This document shows, in pieces, positions 1 through 11,868 of a stretch of DNA of 64,000 bases; the first letter of the stretch is position 1, and each line of letters opens with the position of its first letter. The translations under genes were made by a program, and so were the position numbers. Below the pieces are notes generated by a model. That model was not told the origin of the DNA. It ran no database searches and worked only from the letters and a program-made list of their open reading frames with translations. The DNA is taken from positions 51,470,284 to 51,534,283 of the forward strand of contig OX422213.1 in assembly GCA_949130495.1 (NCBI GenBank). The letters are read 5' to 3'. This stretch comes from Sambucus nigra (lineage: Eukaryota; Streptophyta; Magnoliopsida; Dipsacales; Adoxaceae).

Positions 1-165
1 GGGTGGTCCCCTGGCCTTAGAATGTGGTTGAACAGCTGCCGGAGTAATCATCTCCGATGAGACCTTAGGTGGTCTTATTATATTCTGGATTAGCTGGGCA
101 AATTTCTCTTTTATCGCTTGCTGCGTTGCAGCCAAGGACTTAAAGGCTGCTGCCACCTTAGGCAT
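1..165 (-). CDS. Putative gag N-terminus of a Ty3/gypsy element, cut by window edge
   Basis: On the minus strand an ATG at 165 opens a frame of 55 codons that runs off the window start. It begins MPKVAAAFKSLAATQQ and is rich in Ala, Gln and Lys. It lies just downstream, in element orientation, of a primer-binding-like site (205-224) and an LTR (225-1280), which is where gag would be expected. No gag domain is recognisable in so short a piece, so the assignment rests on position. It could also be a fortuitous open frame in leader sequence. Confidence 0.35.
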   Translation of the reverse strand, partial: MPKVAAAFKSLAATQQAIKEKFAQLIQNIIRPPKVSSEMITPAAVQPHSKARGPP

Positions 166-224
166 TTCAGACTAGTCCTCTAACGCCAGACGGTGGAGGA
201 GGTGGTGGTAACTATGGTGCCATA

Positions 225-1280
225 TGATGAGACTAGAGAGCTTGTAATGAAAATATTAAAGAGATTGATACCTATAAGGACCTCTTTCAATGGTCACACA
301 ACTTCACACGAGGGGTGAGGCCTGGTTCACCACCAGTCTTCGGTGAGGTCAAGCTATAAAAAGGAAGAGATGAATCTTTTCGTTCTCACAGATGATGCCA
401 AAATGATGATGCTAGAAACACCACCACCACATGAGGTGTTGACAAGCTCAATCTAGCAATAACAATGGCAGCACAATAATGTATATATAGTAGAAGGAGG
501 TGAGGAGAAGAGGATGAACACTTGTATATAAGTGGTTCAGCCAATCTGGCCTACGTCCACTGTGAGTGTGTGGGTAATATCACTAGATGAAGGCACTAAT
601 GTCCATATATACAATCTCTCAAGCTTTCTCTCTCTATTGTGTAAACTAACAAAGTTTTAGCTAGGGTTGCAATTATGGATCCCTTTACAAGGTAGAGGAT
701 GACCTCTATATATAGTGTTTGAGGGGTGTGATGTACCCCCCAAGCATACAATGGGCATGTACGTGAGAATCGAACCAGTATGAGTATGACACCTGGATGA
801 TCTCATATAGTTAATGATGACCTCAATATTCCCTCATGTGAGGGGAAAGATTCGGTTATAACTGATTTGCCCATGTGTGCCAAACCTTACGTGTGCTTAT
901 AAATTCTCGACCCTGTGTCCTTGACTGATGTAACCTCGGCCTGGACGAGTACGAGGTTAGTGGAGTCAGATGTAGTTACGTTGTCTTGTGTAACCGTGAG
1001 GACCTCGGCCAGGAGGGCAGGCCGAGGTTAGGTATGAGGTAGCTGCAACGTCGGCTGGGGCCGGTGATGACGTTGGCAGATGATTGAGCCCATGAGACTT
1101 TGCTGACCTCGACTAGTCATCAACCGAGGTTAGTGTATGAGGTAGCTCCAAGATCGGTTGGGGCCGACCTTGTGAGAGACGAACTTACTAATGGTTATCA
1201 GGCTTCTTGTCACCTCGGTTGTGAGACTGACCAAGGTTAGTTACTCTGAGTAAGAGGGTGCACTTTGGGCATATCATACA
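225..1280 (-). repeat. 5' LTR of a gypsy element (Tat-like guess), minus strand
   Basis: Read on the minus strand this segment starts TGTATGATATGCCC at 1280 and ends CTCATCA at 225. It is followed by ATGGCACCATAGTTACC, which resembles an Asp-type primer-binding site. A TATA-like CTATATATAGAGG lies at about 700-712 on the minus strand. The upstream part holds a duplicated block of about 100 bp (around 1020 and 1125) carrying GTATGAGGTAGCT and GGTTGGGGCC/GGCTGGGGCC. It interrupts the gag-pol of a second gypsy element, whose sequence resumes at 1281. The lineage is uncertain and the outer duplication cannot be checked because the other end is outside the window. Confidence 0.6.
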
Positions 1281-2510
1281 TATCACTACATTAGGTGTAG
1301 CTTATGCATCTTGTTGTGTCAGTGCAAACACTCTTCCATGGCCTTGGCTTTGAGATTACCTCCTCTACCTCCCCTGTGTACAGTCTGCGTAGAACTTCTA
1401 CCTCCTACTTCCACACTCCCGACTGATGTCGTAGATCCCATCACTGGACAATTCTTCTATAAGTGCCCTAGTTGATGACAATGGAAACATAAAGGTGTCG
1501 TCTTAACTATTGTACATTCCTGAGACATGTGCCCTTTACCACTACATATAAAACAAAACATGGTCCTCGGTCCCAACACAAATACATTTTCTGACCGATT
1601 CATCCCAGTCCTTCCACCTCGAGCTTGAAATCTTCCACGTGCATTCTATTATTTTTAAATTCTTGGCCCTTAGATACTCCTCGTGCTACACTCTGAGTTT
1701 AGGTTCCCGTCTCCCATTCATATGATCTTATTCCATCGTGTCTAGCTTTCTTTGAGTATTCAGCTTGCATTTCTTTCATTGACTTTTCTGACATCATGGC
1801 CCTATCCACCAAGTCCACATGATCTGTGATCTTCATATCGGCAACCATGCTTTTTATATCTACACTCATCCCAGTTTGAAACCGATCACATTTACTTTCT
1901 TCCGTCCTCACCAAGTCAGGTGCAAATCGAGATAAGGATATAAATAAAGCTTCATACTCTGCCATTGTTCGGTTCCCCTGTTTCAATGTGATAAATTCTT
2001 CCTCTTTCTCTTTCCTATAAAGTCTTGGGAAATATTTTTCAAAGAACACCTTTACAAACCTCTCCCATGTAATTTATGGAGGATTTATTGGCACCACTCC
2101 CCCAATTGTAGTGAGTAATCTCTCTGTGGCATCCCACCATAACTTTGCATAATCTTCTAACCTGAAGGTCGCTAACAAAATCTTTTGTTCATCTCGCACT
2201 TCTATCACCTTGAATATTGTTTCCATCTTTCTAATCTACCACTTTGCCACTAACGGATCAGTAGTCCCAGTAAATGCTGGAGGCTTTATCTTCATGAACC
2301 TCTCATGCAATTTATCCTTATCTCCACCATGTGCTCCACCTCTTGCTTGTTCCACTAGTTATGCCACAACACGTAATATTCTTCCCACGTCATCAATAGT
2401 TGTTGTTGCATTTTTGGTTCATCCACTTCAATATGTCTCTGTCCTTGCTGACTATTAGGTACATAAGATGCCTCACCCTCTGATCTATCATGTGGCTCAT
2501 GTGGATCCAT
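1281..2510 (-). pseudogene. gag: Degenerate Ty3/gypsy gag, with a trace of the protease start
   Basis: This is a chromovirus-type gag on the minus strand, starting at an ATG at 2510 (MDPHEPHDRSEGEAS) just downstream of the primer-binding site. The segment 2049-1699 is an uninterrupted piece of the capsid domain (Retrotrans_gag family), with motifs such as FFEKYFPRLYRKEKEEEF and TMAEYEALF. Two CCHC zinc knuckles follow: CFICSGKGHMSQEC at about 1513-1563 and a second at about 1445-1495 that carries an internal stop. The typical gag-pol linker RVFALTQQDA follows near 1290-1320, with another stop just after it. Several frameshifts and stops make it non-functional. The reading is lost at 1281, where another LTR has inserted. 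In intact relatives the product forms the virus-like particle and binds element RNA. Confidence 0.85.
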
Positions 2511-2918
2511 TACTCACTTCAATATAAATAACTTAAACAAGATACAATAGAAGTAGTTTAACATTAATATTATTAGTCAAATCCTGACCCATAGGAAACT
2601 CACTTTCTATTGTCCACGGCCGATCTAGACCCTCACACCCTGTCCAGAACCTAATAACCATGATTTGATACCAAGCTGTCACGCCCCGACTTAATTAAGT
2701 TAAAAATGATCCTTTATATTTAGAGATAAATCCCCTTAAACGATACTTTACTTTAAATCTCTCATAAAATAACACAAGATTTTTTTTCCAAAGGAATGTT
2801 TAGATGAAAACATAACTACCTGTACATATAACTTACAAGTACTAAACAACTTTACATACATGTGTTCCTTTGTTTAACATTTACACAAAAATCTTCTGGA
2901 TATTCAAACCATATTAGA

Positions 2919-5900
2919 TGTAACACCCCGTAATTTTGATAATTTAATATTTAATTATTTTTGGGAGATATAAAAATATTTAAATTGGAGAAACTTAAAT
3001 TTATGATTTGGAGAATTTATTTGAGTGGGAAGAATTATTTATAATTGGCAACTTTAAGTTAAATTGTCCGAATTAATGTGTGTCTCATTTTGAGGTCAAA
3101 ATTTAGAAATATTATAAAGTATTTCGAATGACAATTCTGAGTGCGCGGTTGAGTTCGGATGGGTCAAGATAGTCAGAAAAGAGTACCCGGGATAGCAATT
3201 GGGTCTCAGGGCATTTTTGGGCATAGTCGGGCCCACACGAGATGATTCGGGCCATTTTAATTAGGCCCATGTGGTCAAAAACGGGATTAAGGGTTTTAAA
3301 CCTAATTAAGGGACTAGGTAACGGCAGATAGACAATTCTAAACCTAGGATTTGAGAGAGGATTAGAGGAAGCTAATCAAGAAGACAATTGGGGGTATTTT
3401 GGAGCCAAATTAAGGGACTAATTGGGGTGTTCTTCATCAACCATTCTCTACACCAATGGATCAGACCCTACGAACAATTCCAGGTAAGTGGTTAACTTGC
3501 TGTAATGTTTAAATTGTGATATCCAATTCATATTTTAGTGATGTGTAAATTAAAATTCGTTTTTGGGTATAAATGATGGAACACTTGAATGAGATTCAAA
3601 GTAAGAATTTAGGTGTGTTATATATCTCTGAGTATAGATATCTGACTTGAATGAGAAACCCGAAATATAAAATGGTGGAATTTGAATCTAGAATTGGAAT
3701 TGTAGAACAAAGTAAATTGAGATTTATGGAAAAACCCAATTCGTGAGTAATGATTTGTGATAGAGATAAAGTGTAGTTATGATTGTATCCATGTCGTAAA
3801 TCAGTTTAATAGAGGGTTTAAAGATTATGTCATTTTGATCAAAGGATGAATTGGGAAAAACAGAGCTTGAAAACTCGTTAATGGTGGGATTCAGTGGGGA
3901 AGAAGAGCTGCCACGGAATGATCGATCGATCGATCGAGGGCCATCGATTGATCGATGATAGAAAAACTTCGGCAGGCCGGGCAGTTTACAAATTGCGCCT
4001 TTGTTTTCTTTTTGGATTTTTGGGTATAATTTTAATTGGTGAAAAATTATAGAGAAATTAATAGCTAGGGGCTCAAAAGATGGCTATTAGGAATTTACAA
4101 TTTAGGTTAAGAGTTGAGACTTAAAGTGAGAATTTGGGAGAAACATATTAAATCTAATTATGGACCGAGTGGATGAGTCCAGGGGCATTAGCGAGTGAAG
4201 CTAGGTTAATTTATTTAATGGGGAATGTAACCAAATAAAGTAATAGTCGGGTCCAAAGACTTAGAAAATTTTACAGGACGAAGAAAGATGTCTGGGTATA
4301 TTGGTTAAGTGAAACCAAAGTATTAAATTAAGTATTGAGAGGAATAAATTAATTTGGAGTCGGACTATAGAGTCGGGAAATATTAAGTTATGGGCTAAGT
4401 GAGCGAGTTCGGGTATGTTGGTTGGGTGACATAAGGTAATAGATTAATTAATGTGTAAATTAATTTAAATAGAGTCGAATGATAGACTCGGGCAACTATC
4501 ATATAAATTAATGTGTAAAGTATTTATATTAGAGTCGAACCATAGACTCGGGAAAAATATTATGTTAATTAATGTGTGAATTAAATAAATTAGATTCGGA
4601 CCACAGACTCGGGGAGATGATAGATTGTTAAGCGAGAAAATTAATTAAGTTGAGTCAGGCCAGAGACTCGGAAAATTACAGGCTAGTGTTAGGGGTTTTG
4701 AGTACACGGTAAAGCCAGGGTTTATTTTATATATATACGATGTAGTGATAGTATATATATGTGTATATATTGTGTGTGCTATTAAATATCGGTGACTAAA
4801 TATTTATTTAATTTATATACTTTAGTGCTATCAAGGGAGGTTACGCGATGTGGGTGAGTCCCCTAGCTTGAGGAGTAGGGTGAGTAAATCCCCAGGTCAT
4901 AGCGTCCGGTATATGGGTGAGGGGCTTTTCTGACTTTCAGGGAAGGAATATGACCGCCTCCACTTCGTTTATGTCTCGGGCCAGGTTGACGAACGATTCC
5001 AACTTGGGTAACTATGTTATGTGAACATACCTACTGAGATAGCACTTTAGAGGGAATCATCCGGTGAGGATATACTCGGAGGGATGGATATACGTATGTT
5101 ATATGTGTGGATGTTTTAGTAAAGGTACGTATATAATGGTATTAAATATTATACGCGGGTAATAATACAGTGTGTGATGTATTTACTTTATATAACTGGT
5201 GTCACGGTTATAGGCTATTATTTAAGAAGGAATTAATTAAGTTAATTGGTGAGATAACTTATAACTTATGAATAATTACTCGGGTTAGAGCAGTATAGCA
5301 AGGGGAGGTTATACCAGGACTAGTTGGACGGGGTAGTATAACTAGGCGGGGTTAAGGTAACCGTTAGGTATGCACATTAATGGAGGGGTGAGAATGTCCT
5401 CAAGAGAGTACGACACTAACTTAAATATGAAGCGCATTCATGCATTTTAAATTACCGCAGTTAATTCACTTGCTAAATATTTACAAAATATTTTTGGTTC
5501 TAACCCTTGCTATAAAACTATTTTCAAAACCTTTTAGGTGTCCAGCCATAGGGAGGCCAGACTTGATATTCTATTCCAGGGACACGGAGCTGCGACATAT
5601 GTGGATGCTAGCAGGAGCTTGGATTAGATGAATCATTCATTCTTTCCTAGAATAGGAATCATATATCAGTTTCAGTTTATTTAGGACATGTCGCCCAGAC
5701 TCTTCAGTTACCGTTTCCAGATTCATTTATTCGGTTATTGTATGATTGTGTTTGGACTTTTTACTTTGGTGGCCGATGGTTTATTCGGCAAGCGGTTTAT
5801 ATAATTATTTCAGTTGTTTTAATTCCGTTGGGTGAATGGTTTACATTTATTTCCGCATGTATTGTTTTGTTTAATTAAAAAGTTAAAATTTGGCACCAGC

Positions 5901-6032
5901 TTTTGGAATACTAGGTGGTTAGTAAGTTTTAAAAAGTTTTCGACAGTGATGCTAAGGATGAACCAACTGGGATTCCTGTTTTAATTTGGTATAGGACTAA
6001 TCACCCGGTATTTTATTAGGCGGGGTGTCACA
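2919..6032 (+). mobile_element. Solo gypsy LTR A, plus strand, TSD ttaga
   Basis: A 3114-bp segment starts TGTAACACCCCG and ends GCGGGGTGTCACA, flanked on both sides by ttaga (2914-2918 and 6033-6037). No internal region or second LTR is present, so this is a solo LTR left by unequal recombination. It holds the boxes shared by other long LTRs here: a GATAGTCAGAAAA box near 3165-3180, a splice-donor-like CAGGTAAGTGG at 3480-3490, a paired ATCGATCG palindrome cluster at 3921-3959, and the terminal CGACAGTGATGCT box near 5941. The 63-codon open frame at 5440-5631 looks fortuitous. Confidence 0.9.
3921..3959. repeat. Paired ATCGATCG palindromes in solo LTR A
   Basis: Two runs built from the self-complementary word ATCGATCG (3921-3937 and 3943-3959) are separated by about five bases (GGGCC). 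Each run is nearly its own reverse complement and also pairs with the other, so the RNA could form a stem of about 14 bp with a short loop. The position is about 1.0 kb into the LTR, as in the related LTRs at 31841-31880, 38967-39014 and 50758-50790. Confidence 0.85.
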
Positions 6033-6360
6033 TTAGACATCCGTCACTCCCTCGTTTTAAGGTCCTACTTGGCAGTGAACTCCAAATAATAGGCATACCT
6101 GAAACATAATATTATAGGAGTGTAAGCAACACAAGCTTAGTGAATGACCATATACCACACATATAACCAATTTAAATAACCATTTTTATTTTCTAATGTT
6201 ATAACTTAACAGGAATTGTGTAACTCTCGCAAGCCTGGACCCTCCAGTCCAATTAACTCCCAGTTAATGGGGAACACCAAATCCCATAATTAGGCCAGAG
6301 TACAACAAACCTTTAAGTTGGATTAATGGGGCCGCTGCATCCCATAGGACCCACCAGTCC

Positions 6361-8407
6361 TTTTTTTTTTGGTAACTTTAATTATATTGAAAAGTAAGAT
6401 ATATACAAGGAGAAGAACACCAAGCCCAGAGGCTAGTAACCAGAAGGTGGGGCATACCCCCCTCCCCAACAAACATCAACATAGGAAATCAAAGGAAGCA
6501 AAAACACTCCCAAAACATCAACAAATAAATCAAAAGAAAATAACATTAGAGGTACAACATGGTTTCAGGAATCCCCCATTGGTTGCAGACCATCCAATTA
6601 GTGTAGCTTCTGTTCGTGTTCTTCCAAGTACTGATCTTGATCTTCATCATGTTATTGATCTCATACATGAGCTGACCAGGGGTTCTAGCCCCTCTGTTGT
6701 GCATCCTTCCATTCCTTTCCATCCAAATACAATAGATGGTGGTAGTGAAAGATAGAGTTCTGACTTTGTTGATGAGGTTGTTGTTGTTAGCATACTCCAC
6801 AGCCCACTCTAGCTCTCTCTCCCACGTCCCTATATTCCTGTAGCATTGGTTCCTGCAAAGTACTTCCATCCACACCTCCTTAGTGTAAGGGCAGTCAGCA
6901 AATAAGTGCGATAAATTTTCAGTCCCATTAGTGCATAACATGCAATTACTATTGTCCACAATCCCCCACTCCAACAGTTTATCTTTGGTAATAAGACTTC
7001 TTCTGCAGATCAGCCAAGCGATGAAAGAGCATTTAGGTATGTTGGCATGGCTCCAAACCAACCTATTCCATTCCACCTCATTGTTGTGACTGCAAATAGC
7101 CTTATAGGCAGATTGAATGGAGAAAATCCCATTTGTAGAAGGAACCCACGTAACCACATCCTCCTGCTGCGAAATAACTGGAAGAGTGGCATTCTGGATG
7201 TCATTAAGCTCCCACGTAACTGTGGAAGGCCACCTCCAATTCGTTCCTCTAATGAACTCAGCCACCTTGGCGTAGGGGTTGCTGGCAGCATCATAAATGG
7301 TCCTATCCCCAAATAACGGTTGTAGAGGCCCAAGAGGGTGCCAGTTATCATGCCAAATAAAAGTGTTATTACCATTACCAATGATAGACTTAATGAGAGG
7401 TCTGCTCTCCCTCCTCATTTTCAGAATTTTCCTCCATGTCCATGAGCAATCACTAGGAATAGCAATCGCCCAGAAGCTCCTTCTCTTGATTTTATACATG
7501 TGACACCATTTCACCCAAAGACTCTCTTTATTATTGCATATATTCCATATATGTTTCATCATAGCAGCCTTATTCCATTCTTCAATACATTTAATCCCCA
7601 ACCCTCCCTCGGTTTTAGGCTTACAAACCTTACTCCAAGCCACTTTGGCCCCACTATGCTTCAAATCAGATCCATGCCAGATGAAGTCTCTAATCAGTTG
7701 GTCTATATCTTTAATGACACCTTTGGGCATGATGAAAAGACTTGCCCAATACACCTGTATACTGAAAAGGATAGAGAGAGCAAGCTGAAGTCTACCAGCA
7801 TAGCTGAGCATCTTGTTGGTCCAGCTTTTAATCCTCTTGGTAAGTCTATTAATGAGATCCAAGCAGTCCTCCTTCCTAAGTCTCGTGGAGATCAAAGGCA
7901 CCCCAAGATATTTGAAGGGAGGCTTCTTTAATTGGAACCCAATTTTGTCAGCTAAAGCCTGAGCCTGAGGAACATCCATTCCCCCACAGTAAATATTTCT
8001 TTTCTCCATGTTGGGACAAAGCCCAGAGAGAAGAGCAAACTCCTCAATAGTATGGTTAATGCAGTCAAGTGTCTGCTCATCCCCCCCACCAAATATCATC
8101 AGGTCATCAACAAAGCAAAGATGGTTAAGACCAATTTCCTTACATTTAGGGTGATAATTGAAGTTCATGTTGTTACAGTGCTGGTCCAGAAGACAGGAAA
8201 AACACTCCATAGCCAGAAGAAAAAGATAAGGGGAGAGAGGGTCACCTTGTCTAAGGCCTCTAGAGCTTTTAAAGAACCCATGGGATTCCCCATTAAGGCT
8301 GATGGAGTACCAGGCAGTGGTCACACACTCTTTAATCCACTTAATCATGATATGAGGAAATCTGACCTTCTCTAAGACATCAAAAAGGAACTCCCAACTC
8401 ACAGTGT
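6361..8407 (-). mobile_element. 5'-truncated LINE (L1-type non-LTR retrotransposon), minus strand
   Basis: The element reads on the minus strand and ends in a poly(A) tail, seen as the T-run at 6361-6370. It is flanked by caccagtcc at 6352-6360 and again at 8408-8416, the expected target-site duplication. A similar ctcaccagtcc at 8435-8445 makes the 5' edge uncertain by up to about 30 bp. Only the 3' part of ORF2 remains, starting inside the reverse transcriptase domain. It inserted into the gypsy LTR at 2677-10883. Confidence 0.88.
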
Positions 8408-8423
8408 CACCAGTCCTTAACAT
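6546..8423 (-). pseudogene. LINE ORF2 fragment: reverse transcriptase and zf-RVT region
   Basis: An open frame of 625 codons without internal stops encodes the C-terminal part of a plant L1-type ORF2. It starts abruptly at DTVSWEFLFDVL, within the fingers/palm of the reverse transcriptase, so the endonuclease and the N-terminal reverse transcriptase are missing. The few residues before it come from flanking LTR sequence. Visible motifs are SRGLRQGDPLSPYLF (about residues 54-68), the catalytic FVDD (about 104-107; FADD or YADD is more usual) and KYLGVPL. Near residues 480-545 is a zinc-binding zf-RVT module containing CMLC and HLFADCPYTKEVW. The intact product would nick target DNA and reverse-transcribe LINE RNA. 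The frame has stayed open although it cannot be complete, which suggests a fairly young insertion. Confidence 0.92.
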
Positions 8424-9545
8424 TAGATAAAAGACTCACCAGTCCATATCATTATATAACATCGCCTAACATTTTTAATCATATGCATATGTTTCATAAA
8501 TCCAACATCACACCCCTAAGCATTTTAATACATGTATTTTACTACATATTTTCATATGAACACAATATAAGCATCTATATTTTATAGGACATGTCACTCA
8601 CCTTGAATTTGGTACTAAGATTAATACCAAAACTATTTCCTTGGTATGGTAGTGTTAACTGCTTCCCCACCTAACAATTCAACATCATTAGTATTTGAAT
8701 ACACCAAATCACATTAAACTCTGTAACACATCACATCAGTTGGTAATCTGATATAACTGAAAATTAATTAAATATGGTACTTCACATTTCTATAACACCT
8801 TATTCATTAGGGTTATAATACAATTTACGGAATTAAATTACGAATTCTCTAGATAAAGTTATTCCCGTTTTATTACAACCTTTCCAAATCATTTCTGGAG
8901 AAAACAACAACAAAAATTGAACTTCAACACAACCCCTAAGCCAAATCAGAAGGTATTTTATTCTCCCCTTCAAGTATATCATACTCATATATGTTCACTA
9001 ACAATTCCAATTGGAATTTCTTGATTTCAACAAGTATTGAATGATTTATGCCACTTTTAACACATCTAGGTCTGAGTAGACCATCAAAGCATAACTTAAT
9101 ATTTTTCAAGCATATAAAACCTCCACCTTAGTTATAAATCATGGGAACATATATTAAAAATATTGAATAATATAAAATTACAGTTTCATAATTTTTACAG
9201 TTCATTTGCTAAGTCAAGCAAAATATCGAACACCTGGTGTGCACACTTACACTTTTGGGGAAGATTTATACCTGAACTTTAAACTGTCACCCACGATTAA
9301 TTTCTTGGTATTTTAGAATAATTTTCAGATATGATATACACATATGAGTCTATTTTAATCTCCAATTAGAATTGCTCAATTCCAGTAAGTACTCAAAAAG
9401 ATATAAAGTTTGAACACACAAGGTTTCTAAACAAAGCGATTTTGAGGGTTTACATGTTTAACTTTGCTTGAACTTGCATCTATCCGTACATAACCACCAA
9501 GGCTTGCAAGTTCAATAACTAATTGATGATTTCTACCATTGTAAT

Positions 9546-10134
9546 TAGGGGTGTAAGCAGTACGGTTTGGTCGGTAATTAGTAGATACCAATACCAAAAC
9601 CAAACTCTGGATGGTAAAATCAAACTGTACCAATTTACCACCCAGTACACCAAAATCAATACCAAAACCAAACCGGCCGGTATTTCATTTTTTTTGGTAA
9701 TTTCGATTTTTTCTGGTTTCGGTAAATTCTGGTTTTTTTCTGGTTTCGATAAATTCTTGATTTTTCTGGTTTCTAGATTCGATTTTTTCTGATTTCGGTA
9801 AACAGCACTAAAAGCCCCAAAAAATCAAAAACAAAACCAACCAACTTTTTTAAATATTAAAACCAAAACCCAAACCAACTTTTTCTGGTTTCCGTAAATT
9901 CGGGTATGTAATTTTGGTAAATTCGGTACGATTTTTTCTGATTTCGGTAAATTTGGTACGGTAATTTCGGTAAATCAGTTTTTTAAATATTAAAACCAAA
10001 ACCAACCAACTTTTTTGCGATAATTTCGATTTCGGTAAGACCGGTTTCTGGTATTTTAATATATGTAACCAAAATCATTTTTTTCGGACCAAAACAGTAC
10101 GGTACGATAAAAATCCGTACCGCTTCCACCCCTA
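9546..10134. mobile_element. hAT-type MITE with imperfect 8-bp TSD
   Basis: Terminal inverted repeats begin TAGGGGTGTAAGCAGTACGG on the left and TAGGGGTGGAAGCGGTACGG on the right (reverse complement). Flanks are attgtaat (9538-9545) and attttaat (10135-10142), an 8-bp duplication with one mismatch, as expected for hAT transposition. The interior is filled with degenerate GGTAATTTCGGTAAAT-like short repeats and has no coding capacity. It sits inside the gypsy LTR 2677-10883. Confidence 0.85.
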
Positions 10135-10883
10135 ATTTTAATCAGTAATACCAAAAAAATATAATAAGATTTAGGGATAGAATTACCTTAAGGACTTTTT
10201 CGTAATTTCCTATGAATTTTTCTACCACTTCTCCTCGCTTTTCCCTTCCTAAGCTCCCCGATTCTCTCTCCTCAGACCAAATTTTCTCGTGGGTGATTTT
10301 GGCTGAAGGAGGAGGTCATCTTAAATAAGTTCACCCCCATTGATCTAATCAAAATATGGCATGTGGCGCCATATAAGACAAAATATCATTTAAAGTTAAA
10401 TGACCACTTTACCCCCGTGTTCGTAAAAAAGACAATATCTTCTCACTCGAATGTCCGTTTGATGCACCGTTTATTATATTATAAACTTAACTCATATATC
10501 TACAACTTACATATTTTGTATTTTCCCCAAATCATAAAATTAGTATGCCTAATTTGGGCTCGAACAAGAGAGTAATAATTTACTCAAAAATTCATAACGT
10601 TCACATTTGACGACCAAACATCGCCACTTTCGCACCAACACTTTAGTTTACTTTTATAAACATAATGACGCATTTAATCACATAACTAATCATATGATCT
10701 AAACATATTATTCCCGATCATATGCTCGATTAACATCTAATGTAAGCAACACATATATCACATGAGCATGCACTTCCCCCAAACATAAAAATTAACATAT
10801 TTAACACCCATCACCAACTTATAATTCATAACTTATACTTAAACATGTAATTAACATTCCTAATTATGTTTTAGGGCCTTACA

Positions 10884-11850
<967 letters not shown>

Positions 11851-11868
11851 CGTATATATATATATATA

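Larger units (their letters stand above)
2677..10883 (-). mobile_element. 5' LTR of the minus-strand gypsy element, expanded by nested insertions
   Basis: On the minus strand the LTR begins TGTAAGGCCCTAAAAC at 10883 and ends GTCGGGGCGTGACA at 2677. It is followed at once by GCTTGGTATCAAATC, a variant of the iMet primer-binding site, at about 2662-2676. The full span is 8207 bp, but a solo LTR (2919-6032), a LINE (6361-8407) and a hAT MITE (9546-10134) lie within it. Removing them leaves roughly 2.4 kb, a usual size for long-LTR chromoviruses. The gag at 1281-2510 belongs to this element, and its 3' half is outside the window. Confidence 0.75.

Noticed and set aside
6369..8375. Plus-strand open frames between 6369 and 8375
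   Set aside because: They are shadows of the minus-strand LINE ORF2, which has unambiguous reverse transcriptase motifs.
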